A stretch of 64,000 nt of DNA from positions 1,532,501 to 1,596,500 of the forward strand of contig VCAZ01000097.1 in NCBI GenBank assembly GCA_005784505.1, read 5' to 3'. How positions within the stretch are numbered: position 1 is the first letter of the stretch; each line of letters opens with the position of its first letter. The position numbers and the translations under genes are program-made. This document shows, piece after piece, positions 41,657 through 53,399 of this stretch. This DNA comes from Bagarius yarrelli (taxonomy: Eukaryota > Chordata > Actinopteri > Siluriformes > Sisoridae). The notes under the pieces are model-generated. The model was not told the origin of the DNA, searched no databases, and saw nothing but the letters and a program-made list of their open reading frames with translations.

Positions 41657-41962
41657 GCAGCACAGTTGGCACTGTTGCCTCACAGCGAGAAGGTCCCGGG
41701 TTCGATTTCCGTGCAGGGGTCTTTCTGTGTGGAGTTTGCATGTTCTCCCCGTGCTCGCGTGGGTTTATTACGGGTTCTCCGGTTTCCTCCCACAGTCCAA
41801 AAACATGTATATTGATTGGTGATTCTAAATTGCCCTTAGGAGTGAGTGTGAGTGTAAGTGTGTGACCCCTCCAGAGTGTACCCCTCCTGCCTTTCGCCCT
41901 TTCAGAGACGGTTGGGATAGACTCCAGCAGATCCCCGTGACCCCGAAGATGAATAAATAAAT
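41657..41962 (+). mobile_element. SINE family B, near full length
   Basis: Forward copy from cgcagcacagttggcactgt to gtgaccccgaagatgaataa, with all internal blocks. Confidence 0.85.
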
Positions 41963-42307
41963 GTATTACTTCTCAGTAAGAAGGACACAATTTACAGGTT
42001 TGAAAAAATAAATAAATGAATTAATTAGGTGAGTTTCTATCAAGTCATTTCTGATGAGATACTTTAAACATGCTTATTAACACAAGGTGATGAAAACATA
42101 GCATTGGATTTAGTACAGCTAAGGCTGAGTCAGGCTTTTTTTAAGTTTAGTTCACTTTTTCCTATTTTATTATCATAGCAACAGAAGCTAATGAGTCTGC
42201 TATAAATAGACTATGTAATAATTCACTATTTCCAAGCACTTAATTATTTCCTTAAGTTATTGTTCAGTCTGGGCTGGTATTTTTTATTACACTGTACTAA
42301 TACATCA

Positions 42308-42590
42308 TTTATACCAGCAGTGATCATTAATGGTCAGGGCGCGATTGTGGAAAAACCGGGGGGCATCTCCCTGGAAAATCACACCCTTCCTGAATCTGAT
42401 TAGGTATCTGTGGGATGTTCATGAATGAACCACTGCTGCAGGTGTCTGCTGCAAACATATCGGTGGCAGATACAGCTCACCTTCAGAGGTTTGTAGAGTC
42501 CATGCTGTTATAGGTGACTGGCTGTTTCGGTGGCACCTACAGTGTTGTTGGGTACCGGTGGATTTAATGGTATGGCTGATCAGTGTACAA
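42308..42590 (+). mobile_element. DNA transposon 3' end, Tc1-like type
   Basis: Contains tctgattaggtatctgtggg and atgttcatgaatgaac (LI-YLWDVHE, like the NPIEHLWDV motif), then 'gtgtctgctgcaaacatatc' and an end ggtatggctgatcagtgta. The last block matches a common fish element end. Non-coding. Confidence 0.55.
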
Positions 42591-42783
42591 ATATACCAAG
42601 TGCATTAGGATCTTTGCTCAAATTTGCCTTCAGGTATCAATACAACACATCTGTCTAACGCATTACAGCTGCACTTTATCAATGGACATTAATAAAGAGT
42701 TACCATACGTCAATGTTTTAGAACGTCATATCCATATTACAGAAATGTCACTTTATTCTGGTTTTTACTTTCGAACGTATTTA

Positions 42784-42975
42784 CGAAGTGGTGGCTCATG
42801 GATGGTTAAGGTGTTGGACTACCAACCTGAAGATCTGGTGGGTTTGATTTCCAGCTCCACCAAGTCACCACTGCTGGGCTCCTGAGCAAGGCCCCTTAGC
42901 CCCTAATGGCTCAGTTGTATAAATTACAAATGTAAGTCGCTCTGGATAAGAACGTCTGCCAAATAATGTAAATGA
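42784..42975 (+). mobile_element. SINE family A
   Basis: Complete forward copy with the tail gtaagtcgctctggataaga. Confidence 0.8.
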
Positions 42976-43824
42976 ATATATATTTTGTCTGTTAATGTTT
43001 TCCTCCTTAATCAGAATCTTAAAACTTTATTTAAAAAAAATGGAAGTAAATAATTGAATAATTTGAATAAAATATACGATTTAGAAATTAATTATACATG
43101 AAACATACAGTAGAATGCAAAGTATGTAATACAATAAGAAAATTATTGAACATTGATTGCATACGTAGCATGTATATATATAGATTCCATAAACAGAAAC
43201 GCTACCTGGACTTATATCACTGCTGTAATATCACTGAAATATCACTACTTTTTACATCTTCCTATAAATAAACTATCCAAACTAGTTTGTCATTCTTTAC
43301 AGATAGTCGCATGTGAAAAACACACACATTCCTGTAGAGACATGTCCTAGGTGTAGCTCTGTCCCCCCTCACAGCACACAGCATTTCTCAAACATTCCAG
43401 TCATCAGGCATTTAACAGAGGCAACTTCTTGTCTGCTAGGCTGGACCGACAAAGCAAACGGTTTGCGCTAAATGATTAATGAGTGCCTGCGTTACATCTG
43501 TGGAGGAGAAAAGAATTGTGTAAGAACTTCCATCACTCTTAAATGTAGGCCCAAACATGTTCAGATGTTCTGTGATGATTGGGAAATGGAGATGTGTTGG
43601 TTCACGATTCAGCAGGCAACACGTAAAGAAAAGCGTGATTCAAAGGTAACACTAACTTTTGTTTCGTTAATACTACGAATTTCAGAGAAGGACGCTGTAC
43701 AATCACAGCGTTTAAGCGTATTTTTTTTATTTTTCATTGCTGATAAAAAATTATAGTCGCTGGAATCTTTCACATATTTTTAGCAGAAGATTATGTGTCT
43801 GGATATAATTTCTTTGGAGCCATT
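42976..43824. other. Intergenic, nothing recognised
   Basis: AT-rich sequence. An open frame at 43472-43756 has no family match or splice support. Confidence 0.45.
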
Positions 43825-44172
43825 AATATCTTCTATACCTGCTTATTCACTAATTCGGGGTCATGGGGATCTGCTGGAGTCTATCCCAGCCGTCTCTGAA
43901 AGGGTGAAAGGCAGGAGGGGGACACCCTGGACAGGTCACCAGTCCATCACAGGGTCATGCAAACACTCACACTCACTCCTATGGACAATTTAGAATTACC
44001 AATCAATCTAACATACATGTTTTTGGACTGTGGGAGGAAACCGTAGAACCCGGAGTAAACCCACACAAGAACCCACAGGGAGAACATGTAAACTCCACAC
44101 AGAAAGACCCCTGCAGGGGAATCGAACTCGGGACCTTCTCGCTGTGACGACACAGTGCAAACCACTAAGGTT
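43825..44172 (-). mobile_element. SINE family B, full length (reversed)
   Basis: The only reversed copy of family B here. It runs from the 3' side (cttctatacctgcttattca) to the head (gtgacgacacagtgcaaacc). Confidence 0.85.
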
Positions 44173-44904
44173 TTTTTTTTGATAGTCTTCCAGTGTTTTT
44201 AATGGTCTGCCTAATGGTGGTGCTCGAAGCCGTCGTGTTTACACCTGTGACTGTTAGCAATTATAAACTGGATTTTTCGAATCATGTAAACTTTTATGGT
44301 TTAAACTCATTAATTTGTGAAAAATGACATTTTAAATTTTTTAAGTTACAAATTTCTCAAATGAACGATCTGAAGATGGTGCCAAACAAAACACACTGTG
44401 CTTGTCTGCGTTAACATGTCAGACAGACAGCATTTTCGGTGGTCATTGGTCAACAAAATGGCTATGGAGATTCCGGTCGTTTAAAGGTCAGGCTACACAA
44501 TACTACGGTTGGCCATTGAAAGTATGCTACACTTTGAGCATAATGGATAAACCTCAGCATGAAAGAGAGCAGGAAAAAGAAGCAAAATCACACCTGCAAT
44601 AGGGCTTTTATTTTGAAAATTCATTGTGATTTGACCAAAAACTTCCGCTAGCTTTCGGGCTAGCTTACACTGATTTTGCACACTTCTAGTAAAAATGGCA
44701 TTCCATCTTTTTTTTTAAATAAAAAATGTTTTAACTTTTAAGTCTGTTTAACAATTTTAAACTGCGTCATGCAGAGATTTATAGAACAGTCTACACAATG
44801 CTTTGTACAATTTTTTTTGCATAAATGAAATAGCATTCAGGGGAAAGATACGTCCACTGTCCCGCCCACTGTCCCCCGTCATTAAACTCTCTTCTCACTG
44901 AGCC

Positions 44905-44905
<1 letters not shown>
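44173..44905. other. Intergenic, nothing recognised
   Basis: AT-rich unique DNA. Confidence 0.5.

Positions 44906-44962
<57 letters not shown>
44906..44962. repeat. (CT)n microsatellite
   Basis: About 28 uninterrupted CT units. Confidence 0.95.
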
Positions 44963-44964
<2 letters not shown>

Positions 44965-45224
44965 AGGTCTGTATAATTCACGATTCCTTTGATAGGATTT
45001 TAACATATAAGGAGGCAGCATGAGAAATGGAAGTAGGCATCATTAGATAAACCCCAGCATTCCCAGACGTTCTAGGAGCAGGTGGCTTCTTGGTTAAGTG
45101 CACAGTCTACTGGTGTAGGAAGGTATTGCACTTATTACAGATTACAGATGAGTTTACTAAACGTTTGCATATAAAGCGACTCACAGGGACAAAGTGACCA
45201 GAAACCATTTATTTCAGAAAGGGG

Positions 45225-45385
45225 GAGGTGGTGGCTTAGTGGTTAAGGTGTAAGAACGGGGATTAAATCCTAGCACCACCAAGCCACCAATGTGGGCCCT
45301 TGACCACCAATTGTCCAATTGTATAAAAGAGATAAATGTAAGTGGCTCTGAAAAAGGACGTCTGCCAAATGCTGTAAATGTAAAT
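45225..45385 (+). mobile_element. SINE family A
   Basis: Forward copy with a partly deleted head and the tail gtaagtggctctgaaaaagg. Confidence 0.75.
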
Positions 45386-45734
45386 AGCATGACGCAACCA
45401 GCAACTTTAGCGACTAGAGGTGGGAATGTCAGGTGACCCAACATAGTTAAAAAAAATGTATATAAAAAGGAAATATGGAGCGAATTGGTGCAAGAACTTA
45501 CTAACAGGAGTACAGACAGTAGAGCGACGTGATCCATGGCATTGCTGTTTTCCTTTAATTGATAATCGATCTTATGATAGCAACTGGTAGTAGAAACACT
45601 AACTGGCGTCACCTACAGCAAGTAGTGACTTGCAGAGATAAAAATCACATTGGGTGGGAATTCAGCAAACTACTAGAACCTAATTAGCCTAACAAAGTTT
45701 GTATTTATGTATTGTGTAGATTATAACAACTTAA

Positions 45735-45880
45735 CTTAGTGGCTTAGTGGTTAAGGTGTTGGACTGATACCAGAAAGACTGGGGTTTGATTCCCAGCACC
45801 ACTAAGTTGCCACTGCTGGGCCTAGAGCAAGACCCCTTAACCCCTAACTGCTCAGTTGTAAGTCGCTCTGGATAAGTGGA
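45735..45880 (+). mobile_element. SINE family A
   Basis: Forward copy, ggcttagtggttaaggtgtt to gtaagtcgctctggataagt. Confidence 0.8.
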
Positions 45881-47899
45881 TGGATATGTGATGGTATATG
45901 TTAAATGGGGTAGGTTGCCACCTCACAGCTCCAGGATTCCCCGTTTGAACCTGAGCTCAGGTTAATGACTGTATTTTAGTTTTATACGTCCACTTTTTCT
46001 ATGTACATGTGAGTTTTCTTTCTTTTTTCTAAAAAATGTGTGTGTGTGTATGTGGGTGTGTGTGTGTATGTTGCCTTCAAGGACATTCAATATAAGTCGA
46101 TGAGGATGTAGTGCAAAAATCAATTTTAATTGAAAATTATTCTTTTTTCGAGTATTAATAAGTCGTTAAAAATATTACTTTTATTATTGATTGGGGGAAA
46201 AAAGCATGAGGTTCCAGAACATTCCTACAGGATCTACACTATTTTGACTCCCTGCTATATAATGACTCCCCGTACTAAACCTTTCACATTGTTTATTTCA
46301 GGCTGTGATATTTCAGAGCTCTGTTATTCTCCTCGGTTTAGTGCGGTTTAACATCCTGTTTGGAACACACTCCGTCTCAGTCGTGAGTATAATTATACTC
46401 ACAGGAAACAATCGACTCTGCTGAAACTTCCTGACACACTTTACAGATTTCCTTGGGTTACGGGTTGGGGTTAGATTTACCCACGCCAACGTCACCGCCT
46501 CTAGTCTTATTCTTTAGCTGAAGGTTTGTAGTGACAGTCCTTATGCAGACATTAAAACAATTGTATTATTGTTTTTATTATTTGGAAATGTATTAGTATT
46601 AAAACTTATTATTATTATTATTATTATCTATAAACTCATTAATTATTACTAGGGGTGTATGATATAAACAATTTGAACTGAAAACTCATAATTAGGTCCT
46701 TCTCATGGACAATTTCGATACAGACACTAATAAACAATTTAGTTTATATTTTTATAATAACATTTCCATATAACCTTCTTTTTGTGTAGAATTAAAAAAT
46801 CTAGTAGCTTTGTCCTAACTATAACAGCAAAAATCTGTCCTGACTTCATTTATTGTACCTTTTATTTAAATTCGATTGAAAACTGAATAAAATCACATGT
46901 TTATAGTAGTTTTAATTTTAGTTTTCAAAGTGTCAATAATAGAGCAAAAAAATGCTTCTGAAGACAATCACCTATTGTACCTTTAATGTGCAATATAGCG
47001 GCATTTTATTACATTTCTTTACTGTTCATCGGGGAATATTCAGTCATCAAGTCTTCGCTCTCTTCTCCAGGTTAATTATGCACACTTGTGTGTTTTGCTA
47101 TGTATTAGCAGATGTGTATTGGTACCTATTAAAATGCAAACACACTTGTACCAGGAAGGAACATTTTTAAACACCTGAAGTGAATTAGTTTGCTGCTTCT
47201 GAGTCTAATTGAAGTGACTGATGCCAAAGCCCTCGGTGTGAATGCCAGGTAGCGCTGACGCACTGACGCAATGACTTCCTGTATACTGTAAATTACATCC
47301 ACATCCGTGGATTGACTTACAAGCGGTTTGGACCAGTTCCTTCTATTTTATGAGCTTAAATATAGTTTAAAGATAGGAATCATGAAGATCTTACATCGTT
47401 TATATTCGTTTTAGGAATACTTCCTGTATGTATTTTATATATATATATATTTCTGAGATGACTTTCAGAGAGGAATATTTCAAGATTTTGATCTTTCTTC
47501 TGTTTGGAGGTTTGAGGATGTTGTTAGTTGTTAGAACTGTCTAACATGTCAATTACATGTAGGTGTTTGAATAGAAAAGAGACCACAGTTACAGACTAGA
47601 ATTTAATACGCATAAAAGGTTCGGACTAATTCCTCTACATAATATTGGCACCATGTTAAATAATTCATTTAGAGGTAATTAAGAGTAACTAATTTACCTA
47701 CTGGTGTGTGTTTTTTTGGTGGGGAAACCGGGAAAGAAACTGGGAGGCTCATAAAATAAAAGAACCTGAAGAATCACATACGTTTCTCATTTGTTACGAG
47801 CACAAATATAATATTCATACTTCTTTTCTGGATCAAATTGGTTTGGACCAGTTGATTTTTTTCCTTCTACCCAGTGTTTTTCATTTTTGTCTCTTTCCC
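45881..47899. other. Upstream of the P2RY6 coding exon, probably its intron
   Basis: No gene. It holds (GT)n near 46038-46070 and (ATT)n near 46605-46627. Because the P2RY6 exon starts at an acceptor, this is best read as intron. Confidence 0.5.
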
Positions 47900-47912
47900 C
47901 TCTTTGTTACAG
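47900..47912 (+). other. P2RY6: Splice acceptor of the P2RY6 coding exon
   Basis: A long pyrimidine tract (ttttgtctctttcccctctt) ends in ttacag at 47912, just 23 nt before the start codon. It shows that P2RY6 has at least one separate 5'UTR exon upstream, as in mammals. No certain partner exon was found; 31412-31550 is one candidate. Confidence 0.75.
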
Positions 47913-47935
47913 AATGTAAATCAGCCGTTGCCCGG

Positions 47936-48949
47936 ATGGAGAACGCTTCCTCCTCATCACCAGTTCTACCTTCCTGCACCTACAATGAGGACTTTAAGCG
48001 CATCCTCCTCCCTGTGGTGTACAGCTTGGTCTTCGTCCTCGGCCTGCCGCTCAATTTTGCCGTCATGCTGCAGCTTTGGGGAACCAGACGCTCCTTGACT
48101 CGGACCAACATCTACACGCTGAACCTTGCAGCAGCCGACTTTTTGTACGTATGCTCCCTCCCTCTGCTCATCTACAACTACGGCAGTCAAGACTACTGGC
48201 CCTTTGGAGAGTTGACGTGCCGATGGATACGCTTCCAGTTCTACAGCAACCTGCACGGCAGCATCTTGTTTCTCACCTGCATCAGCGTTCAGCGCTACCT
48301 CGGCATCTGCCATCCGCTGTCCCCGTGGCTCAGAAGAGCAGGACGTAAGCTGGCATGGGCTGTATGTGCCAGTGTTTGGATTATTGTGGTGCTTCTGTGT
48401 GCACCAACGTTTCAATTTGCAGCAACGGGCATCCAGAGAAATCGTACCGTGTGCTACGATCTGAGTTTGCCTGAGCGTTCGCAGCAGTACTACCCATACG
48501 GCATGGCCCTCACCTGCTTGGGCTTCCTGTTGCCTTTTATGGTCATTGTGCTGTTGTATTGCAGAATGGCACGAGTTCTGTGCCAACCTGGCGAAGTCAG
48601 CGGCGAAGCAGCTAAAGAGAAGAAGTGCAAAGCAGCGAGAATGATCGCCATTGTGGTGCTGGTGTTTTCCGTCAGCTTCCTGCCTTTTCACGTGACCAAA
48701 ACTATGTACCTTCTAGTGAGGACATTACCGGATGCTCCGTGCCAACTGCGGAACATTTTTTCGGTGGTGTATAAGAGTACGAGGCCCTTCGCCAGCATGA
48801 ACAGCGTACTCGATCCCATACTGTTCTACTACACCCAGGCCAAAATTCGGCGCAGCACACGCAGCCTGCTGCTGAGGATCACTACACATAGAGACAACAG
48901 CAGACAAGGAGAAAGATCACACAAAAAAACATTTAATCACGAAAAGTAG
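47936..48949 (+). CDS. P2RY6: P2Y6-type pyrimidine nucleotide receptor (GPCR)
   Basis: The 337-residue class A GPCR has seven membrane segments. The start is ATG at 47936. The longer open frame upstream is intronic, because a textbook acceptor (ctctttgttacag) ends at 47912 and leaves a 23-nt 5'UTR in this exon. N3 is a glycosylation candidate. C14 with C269, and C95 with C173, are the expected extracellular disulfides. QRY (119-121) takes the DRY place, as in P2Y6. H252-V-T-K255 in TM6 and K280-S-T-R283 in TM7 are the P2Y nucleotide-binding motifs, and DPILFY (293-298) ends TM7. The stretch AATGIQRNRTVCYDLS and the run SLPLLIYNY match P2RY6 rather than P2RY2 or P2RY4. In mammals the receptor responds to UDP, couples to Gq, and acts at the plasma membrane. 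The C terminus is rich in K, R and H, with no obvious defects. The gene lies 5 kb upstream of ARHGEF17, as in human. Confidence 0.96.
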   Translation: MENASSSSPVLPSCTYNEDFKRILLPVVYSLVFVLGLPLNFAVMLQLWGTRRSLTRTNIYTLNLAAADFLYVCSLPLLIYNYGSQDYWPFGELTCRWIRFQFYSNLHGSILFLTCISVQRYLGICHPLSPWLRRAGRKLAWAVCASVWIIVVLLCAPTFQFAATGIQRNRTVCYDLSLPERSQQYYPYGMALTCLGFLLPFMVIVLLYCRMARVLCQPGEVSGEAAKEKKCKAARMIAIVVLVFSVSFLPFHVTKTMYLLVRTLPDAPCQLRNIFSVVYKSTRPFASMNSVLDPILFYYTQAKIRRSTRSLLLRITTHRDNSRQGERSHKKTFNHEK

Positions 48950-49048
48950 AAATATAAAAGCATGGCTCAGCACCTGCTGAGGACAAATTACAAAAGTCCA
49001 AACTGTATAAAAATATTCCACTTCAAAATTACAGTAAACATGAATTTT

Positions 49049-49235
49049 CATTTACGACATTTGGCAGACGCCTGTACACAAAGCGACTAACATTTATTTA
49101 ACGTATACAACCGAGCAATTGGGGGTTAAGGGCCTTGCTTAAGAGCCCCAGGTTTGGTAACTTGGTGGTGCTGGTATTCGAACCCACAATATTTTAGTTA
49201 GCAGTCCAACACCTTAACAACTGCGCTACGACCTT
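49049..49235 (-). mobile_element. SINE family A (reversed)
   Basis: Reverse copy in the probable P2RY6 3'UTR: tttggcagacgcctgtacac, gggttaagggccttgcttaa and gcagtccaacaccttaacaa. Confidence 0.8.
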
Positions 49236-49258
49236 AGTACTCAAACTAATTAATTTAA

Positions 49259-49268
49259 AATAAATAAA
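49259..49268 (+). promoter_or_regulatory. P2RY6: Candidate P2RY6 poly(A) signal
   Basis: Two overlapping AATAAA hexamers (49259 and 49263) lie about 310 nt after the P2RY6 stop and are followed by a T-rich stretch. A SINE lies between stop and signal, so the 3'UTR would contain it. Confidence 0.35.
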
Positions 49269-49351
49269 CAATTTTCTTTCCATAGCCGCGAAAACTAAGG
49301 CTTTTGCAGGTCTTTACAATTTTTATCTTGTTTTATCTTTGGAAATTGGGG

Positions 49352-49895
49352 AAGTGGAAGCACAGCGGTGAAGGTGTTGGACTGCTAATTGGAAGACTGG
49401 GGTTTGATTACCAGCACCACCAAGTTGCCACTGATGAGCAAATGAGCAGGACCCTTAACTTTTAATTGCTTAGTTGTGTGTAAAAAAGAGAGATAAATGT
49501 AAGTTGCTCTGTTTAAGGGTGCCTACCTTCTTCTTCTTCTCCTTTCGGCTGTTCCCTTTTAGGGGTCGCCACAGCGAATCATCTGTCTCCCCCTAACCCT
49601 ATTCTCTACATCCTCTTCACTCACACACACTAACTTCATGTCCTCGTTTATCGCATCCATATACCTCCTCTCTGGTCTTCCTCTTTACCTTCTGCCTGGT
49701 AGCTTCATTTCTAACATCCTCCTACCGATATATTCACTGTCCCTCCTCTGTACATGTCCAAACCACCGCAATCTGTCTTCCCTGACTTTCTCCACAAAAC
49801 ATCTAACATGAGCCGTCCCCCTGATGAACTCGTTCCTGATCCTGTCCAATCTCGTCACTTACAAAGTCTGTCCAATGCTGTAAATGTAAAATCTT
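49352..49895 (+). mobile_element. SINE family A split by an RTE-like LINE insertion
   Basis: The SINE head and body (49352-49527) break within the tail at taagttgctctgtttaaggg-tgcct, and the rest of the tail (tgtccaatgctgtaaatgta) follows from about 49868. The LINE fragment lies between. Confidence 0.7.
49528..49862 (-). mobile_element. RTE-like LINE 3' fragment
   Basis: On the minus strand it matches the LINE end at 17231-17607, including the 3' block cacagcgaatcatctgtctc, and is truncated before the VVRPAMMYGLET motif. No 36-bp array is attached here. Confidence 0.8.
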
Positions 49896-49993
49896 GTTGC
49901 CACGTGTGTATTATTAATAATAATAATTACCAGAATTAATGAAGCCTATAAAAGGTTAAAATCATTGTAATTTTTTATTAACCAACAAATATT

Positions 49994-50385
49994 ACAGGCA
50001 TAAAGTATTGGGACACCTGACCTTTATATCCATATGTATGTTTTAAACATTTACTTCCTTTCTTAATCTCATGATAACCTCCATCCTAGAAACTCTTCCC
50101 ATTATATTGCAGAGTGTGACTGTGGGGAGTTGTTTATTTATCCACAACAGTATTAGTGAGATTAGGCACTGTTGTTGTTGTTGGGTAAGGGGTTCTGGAG
50201 TGCACACAATGCCCCAGGGTAAGAGCTCAGGGGCTTTGTGTACAGGGGCATTTGTCGTACTGAAACAGTGTTTGGGTCTTTTAGTTCCAGTAAATGTGAA
50301 ATTTGAATGTTGTAGAGATCCGAACAGTATCAGTGTCGACAGTTTGGAGAAGATGTCCACAAACTTTTGCCGATAAATTATTTTA
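49994..50385 (-). mobile_element. Tc1-like relic (reversed)
   Basis: The minus-strand frame includes TTNAPVHKAPELLPWG, the Tc1 motif DNAPVHKA with one Asp lost. It begins with gtattgggacacctgacctt and ends near gtccacaaacttttgccgat, the terminal blocks of this family. Confidence 0.65.
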
Positions 50386-50700
50386 GGTGTGAATGTAAAT
50401 TAAATGTATTATATGAAGACGTGTAACACAGTGAAAAGAGTCAAGTTAAGTTTTATACGTTTTTAAAGGCATTATGATCAGACCGAACATCCCTTTAACA
50501 CACTCTACTGTTTGTCTTTACTCTTTTACATAAGTTTACTGTAATAATGTTTAATCCCAATATGTGTGAATGTAAATGCATGTGAAGTGCACGATTTTAA
50601 CCACTAGGTGGAGTGATATATCAAGAAGAGCTAGCGTTTCTGTACACTGAACTTTGCTTTAACTAGCATCTAGAAAGTATTTATTTTGTGAATGTAAATA

Positions 50701-50738
50701 ACTACCCCCCCCCCCCCCCCACACACACACACACACAA
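50701..50738. repeat. Poly(C) then (AC)n
   Basis: About 15 C followed by about 9 CA units. Confidence 0.9.
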
Positions 50739-50797
50739 GCCAGTGCTTCTTCAAGCAGATAGTAATATAATTATAAAACATGACTGAATCTTTAGCA

Positions 50798-51107
50798 CGG
50801 GCAGCACGGTGGCTTAGTGGTTAGCACTGTTGCCTCACAGCAAGAAGATCCTTGATTCCCCTGCAGGGGTCTTTCTGTTTGGAGTTTGCGTGTTCCCCCT
50901 GTGCTTGTGTAGGTTTACTCCGGGTTCTCCGGTTTCCTCCTACAGTCCAAAAACATGTATGTTAGTATGTTAGTGTGTGTAGCCCTGTGATGGACTGGTG
51001 ACCTGTCCGGGGTGCCCCCCTCCTGCCTTTTGCCCTCCAGCAGATCCCTGTGACCCCAAATTAGGTAATAAGTGGGTATAGAAGATGAATAAATGAATGA
51101 ATGAACC
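50798..51107 (+). mobile_element. SINE family B
   Basis: Forward copy from cgggcagcacggtggcttag to gggtatagaagatgaataaa with gaatgaatga. Confidence 0.85.
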
Positions 51108-51148
51108 CTAGATAGATGATGATATATGCATAAATCTGCATATATATT

Positions 51149-51149
<1 letters not shown>

Positions 51150-51230
<81 letters not shown>
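51150..51230. repeat. (AT)n microsatellite
   Basis: About 38 AT units, the longest AT run in the window. Confidence 0.95.
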
Positions 51231-51232
<2 letters not shown>

Positions 51233-52106
51233 AGATAATAAATTGCACTGTTGGTTTAAGTAGGTTGTGATGCTACTTACACTAAGGGGTTAATGCTACA
51301 CCTACGAACCTCCCCAATGGATTTCGAAGAAAACATTTGGAATGCAAATGCTGCGCCGATGAAATATTCGTGATTGTGAGACTGTGACTGATTTGTGAAG
51401 TCTTGTAGTTTTGTTAAACTGTTAAAAAAAAAAAAAAAAAAAACTGAGTGTGCTGTATGTTCCAAACCATTTAATGTGAATATAAGCAATATTAAACCTA
51501 TATAATAAGCATCACTGTGTTACCACCTTAGTAAATATTGATATCCATTAGTATTTGCGCCTGTCGTATCACTGTGTTAGCTGTTGCTGATTTTGCTCAT
51601 GTCTTTACATTTAAGCTTTGCACTAATTTACAGTATTGGAAATCAATAAACCCAATCGAAGTTATGTGTATGTTTTTCTACGTACTTACTGTTATATGTA
51701 TAACCAATGAATGATCAAATACAATAAAATTATATATAGCTGCAGGCCAGCATGATGGTACCTATAAAGTTCTTATAAAAATTCCTCTCCCTTGGTCAGT
51801 ATGGTATTTTTCAAAAGGGTAAATGTTAGTTAGTGGTAGCCTGTGATGGGCTGCTGTCCCATCCAGGGTATAATTTTTGCTTTAGGCACATCATATTTAT
51901 TTTGACCATGAAAAGGGTAAATTCTTTACTGAAAAATAAATGGATGGATGGCTGAAAAATACTACTAGCTAGTAAGTAATTTCCCACTTTATTACTTAAT
52001 TATATTAATCAAAATATATTTAGGATTTTTTTCATTTAAATGTCTGGACATTTGATCATATTTTTCATCAGGGACATACCTCAACCCCATCACGCTGCAA
52101 TTCATA
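51231..52106. other. Intergenic, nothing recognised
   Basis: AT-rich sequence between P2RY6 and ARHGEF17; one poly(A) of about 19 at 51423-51442. Confidence 0.5.
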
Positions 52107-52278
52107 GTGCAGTGGTTAAGGTCTTGGGCTTCTATCAGGAAGATCAGATTTTGATTCCAAGTACCACTTTTGGGCCCCTGAGCAAGGCCCTTAACCCGAC
52201 TGCTTACAATTGTTCAAAATGGATGAATGTTCCTTACTCTGGATTTAGGATGTCTCCAAATGCCGTAAATGTAAATAT
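52107..52278 (+). mobile_element. SINE family A
   Basis: Forward, diverged copy with gggcccctgagcaaggccct and gccgtaaatgtaaat. Confidence 0.7.
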
Positions 52279-52384
52279 GCTACATAGCTAAAAACTCCAC
52301 CTCTAACCAGCTGTGTTACCACCAACTCGTCTTACAGCCAGTCTATATGATTATACACATTCACACATTTAATTCGGTTATAAG

Positions 52385-52642
52385 GTCTAAACATTTACAT
52401 ACCTTCTACCAGCTCGTGTGTCTTCCATAAACTGTTGGAAAAGGACAATTGTCTGGGATGGTCTGTAAATGCTGTAACCTTTACTAAAACTAGGAGGCTT
52501 AAACACTGTTCCAGTATAACAATCCCTCTTTGCACAAAGCCCGTGATGACATGCGGGGTTATGGTTGGGGTAAAAGAATGAGTGTTTCACTAAAAAAACC
52601 TTTGGTGTTGCTGCACCCCAGACCCCAAATTAGTGCCTGAAC
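52385..52642 (-). mobile_element. Tc1-like relic (reversed)
   Basis: Blocks ggcttaaacactgttccagt and cctctttgcacaaagcccgt (antisense of the VHKA region), followed at 52605-52640 by the ccagaccccaaattagtgcc block. Confidence 0.55.
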
Positions 52643-52778
52643 TTCAAGTCAAGCTTTATTTGTCTCTATGTACTATATGTATGTATGTTGCATATACCAG
52701 TTACTCTAAAAACCACAACAAATTCCTTGTGTGTCTACACATACTTGGCGAATAAATCGAAGTCTGATTCTGATTCTA
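52643..52778 (+). mobile_element. Fish LINE or SINE 3' end of the TGATTCTGATTC type
   Basis: Ends acttggcgaataaatcgaag and tctgattctgattct, a common fish retroposon end; class uncertain. It splits the Tc1-like relic on either side. Confidence 0.5.
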
Positions 52779-52900
52779 AATGAAATTGTCAATGTTTTCT
52801 GTTGTCCACACTCCACAATCTGGTGGAAAACGTTTCCAGAAGTCTGAAGATCATTAAAGACGAACGCCACTAAATCAGGAATCGGATGTCATTTATGTAT
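52779..52900 (+). mobile_element. Tc1-like 3' relic
   Basis: ccacactccacaatctggtg and gaaaacgtttccagaagtct match the C-terminal part of the Tc1-like family. Confidence 0.55.
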
Positions 52901-53185
52901 TTATATACACTATCGTTCGAAATAGAACACATCCAGATTAATTTATAGTATCGTGAATATCTGTGTAGAAGTAATTGTGGGCAAAATGAATGCTGGATGA
53001 AAATCTGATGGTAAAGGAAATTTAGAGATGCTCGAGAAATCCATGAGGACAGGAGAAAAAAAAAAACAAAGAGAATCTAATCATAGTACAAATATATGAA
53101 ATAGAAAAACGCTCCAAAATCCAGTCAAATTTGTATTTATCTTAATATATATATATATTATAGCAGGCTTTAAATAGCATGTACA

Positions 53186-53382
53186 GAAGTGGTGGCTCAG
53201 TGGTTAAGATGTTGGACTGATACCTGGAGGACTGGGTTGATTTCCAGCACCACCAAGCCACCACCGCTGGGGCCCTGAGCAAGGCCCTCAACCCCTAATT
53301 GCTCAGTTGTTTGAAAAAAAAAGAAAGAAATGTAAGTGGCTCTGGATAAAGGCGTCTACCAACTGCTGTAAATGTAAAATGT
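53186..53382 (+). mobile_element. SINE family A
   Basis: Complete forward copy 620 nt upstream of the ARHGEF17 start codon at its nearest end. Confidence 0.8.
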
Positions 53383-53399
53383 AATGCACATGGTGTTTA

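Noticed and set aside
43472..43756. A 94-residue open frame
   Set aside because: No family resemblance, no splice signals of note, and AT-rich composition like its surroundings.
47708..47935. Extension of the P2RY6 frame by 76 residues
   Set aside because: A clear splice acceptor ends at 47912, and the extra residues do not resemble the P2Y6 N terminus.
47966..48691. A 241-residue open frame on the minus strand of P2RY6
   Set aside because: It is a shadow of the receptor frame; no family resemblance.
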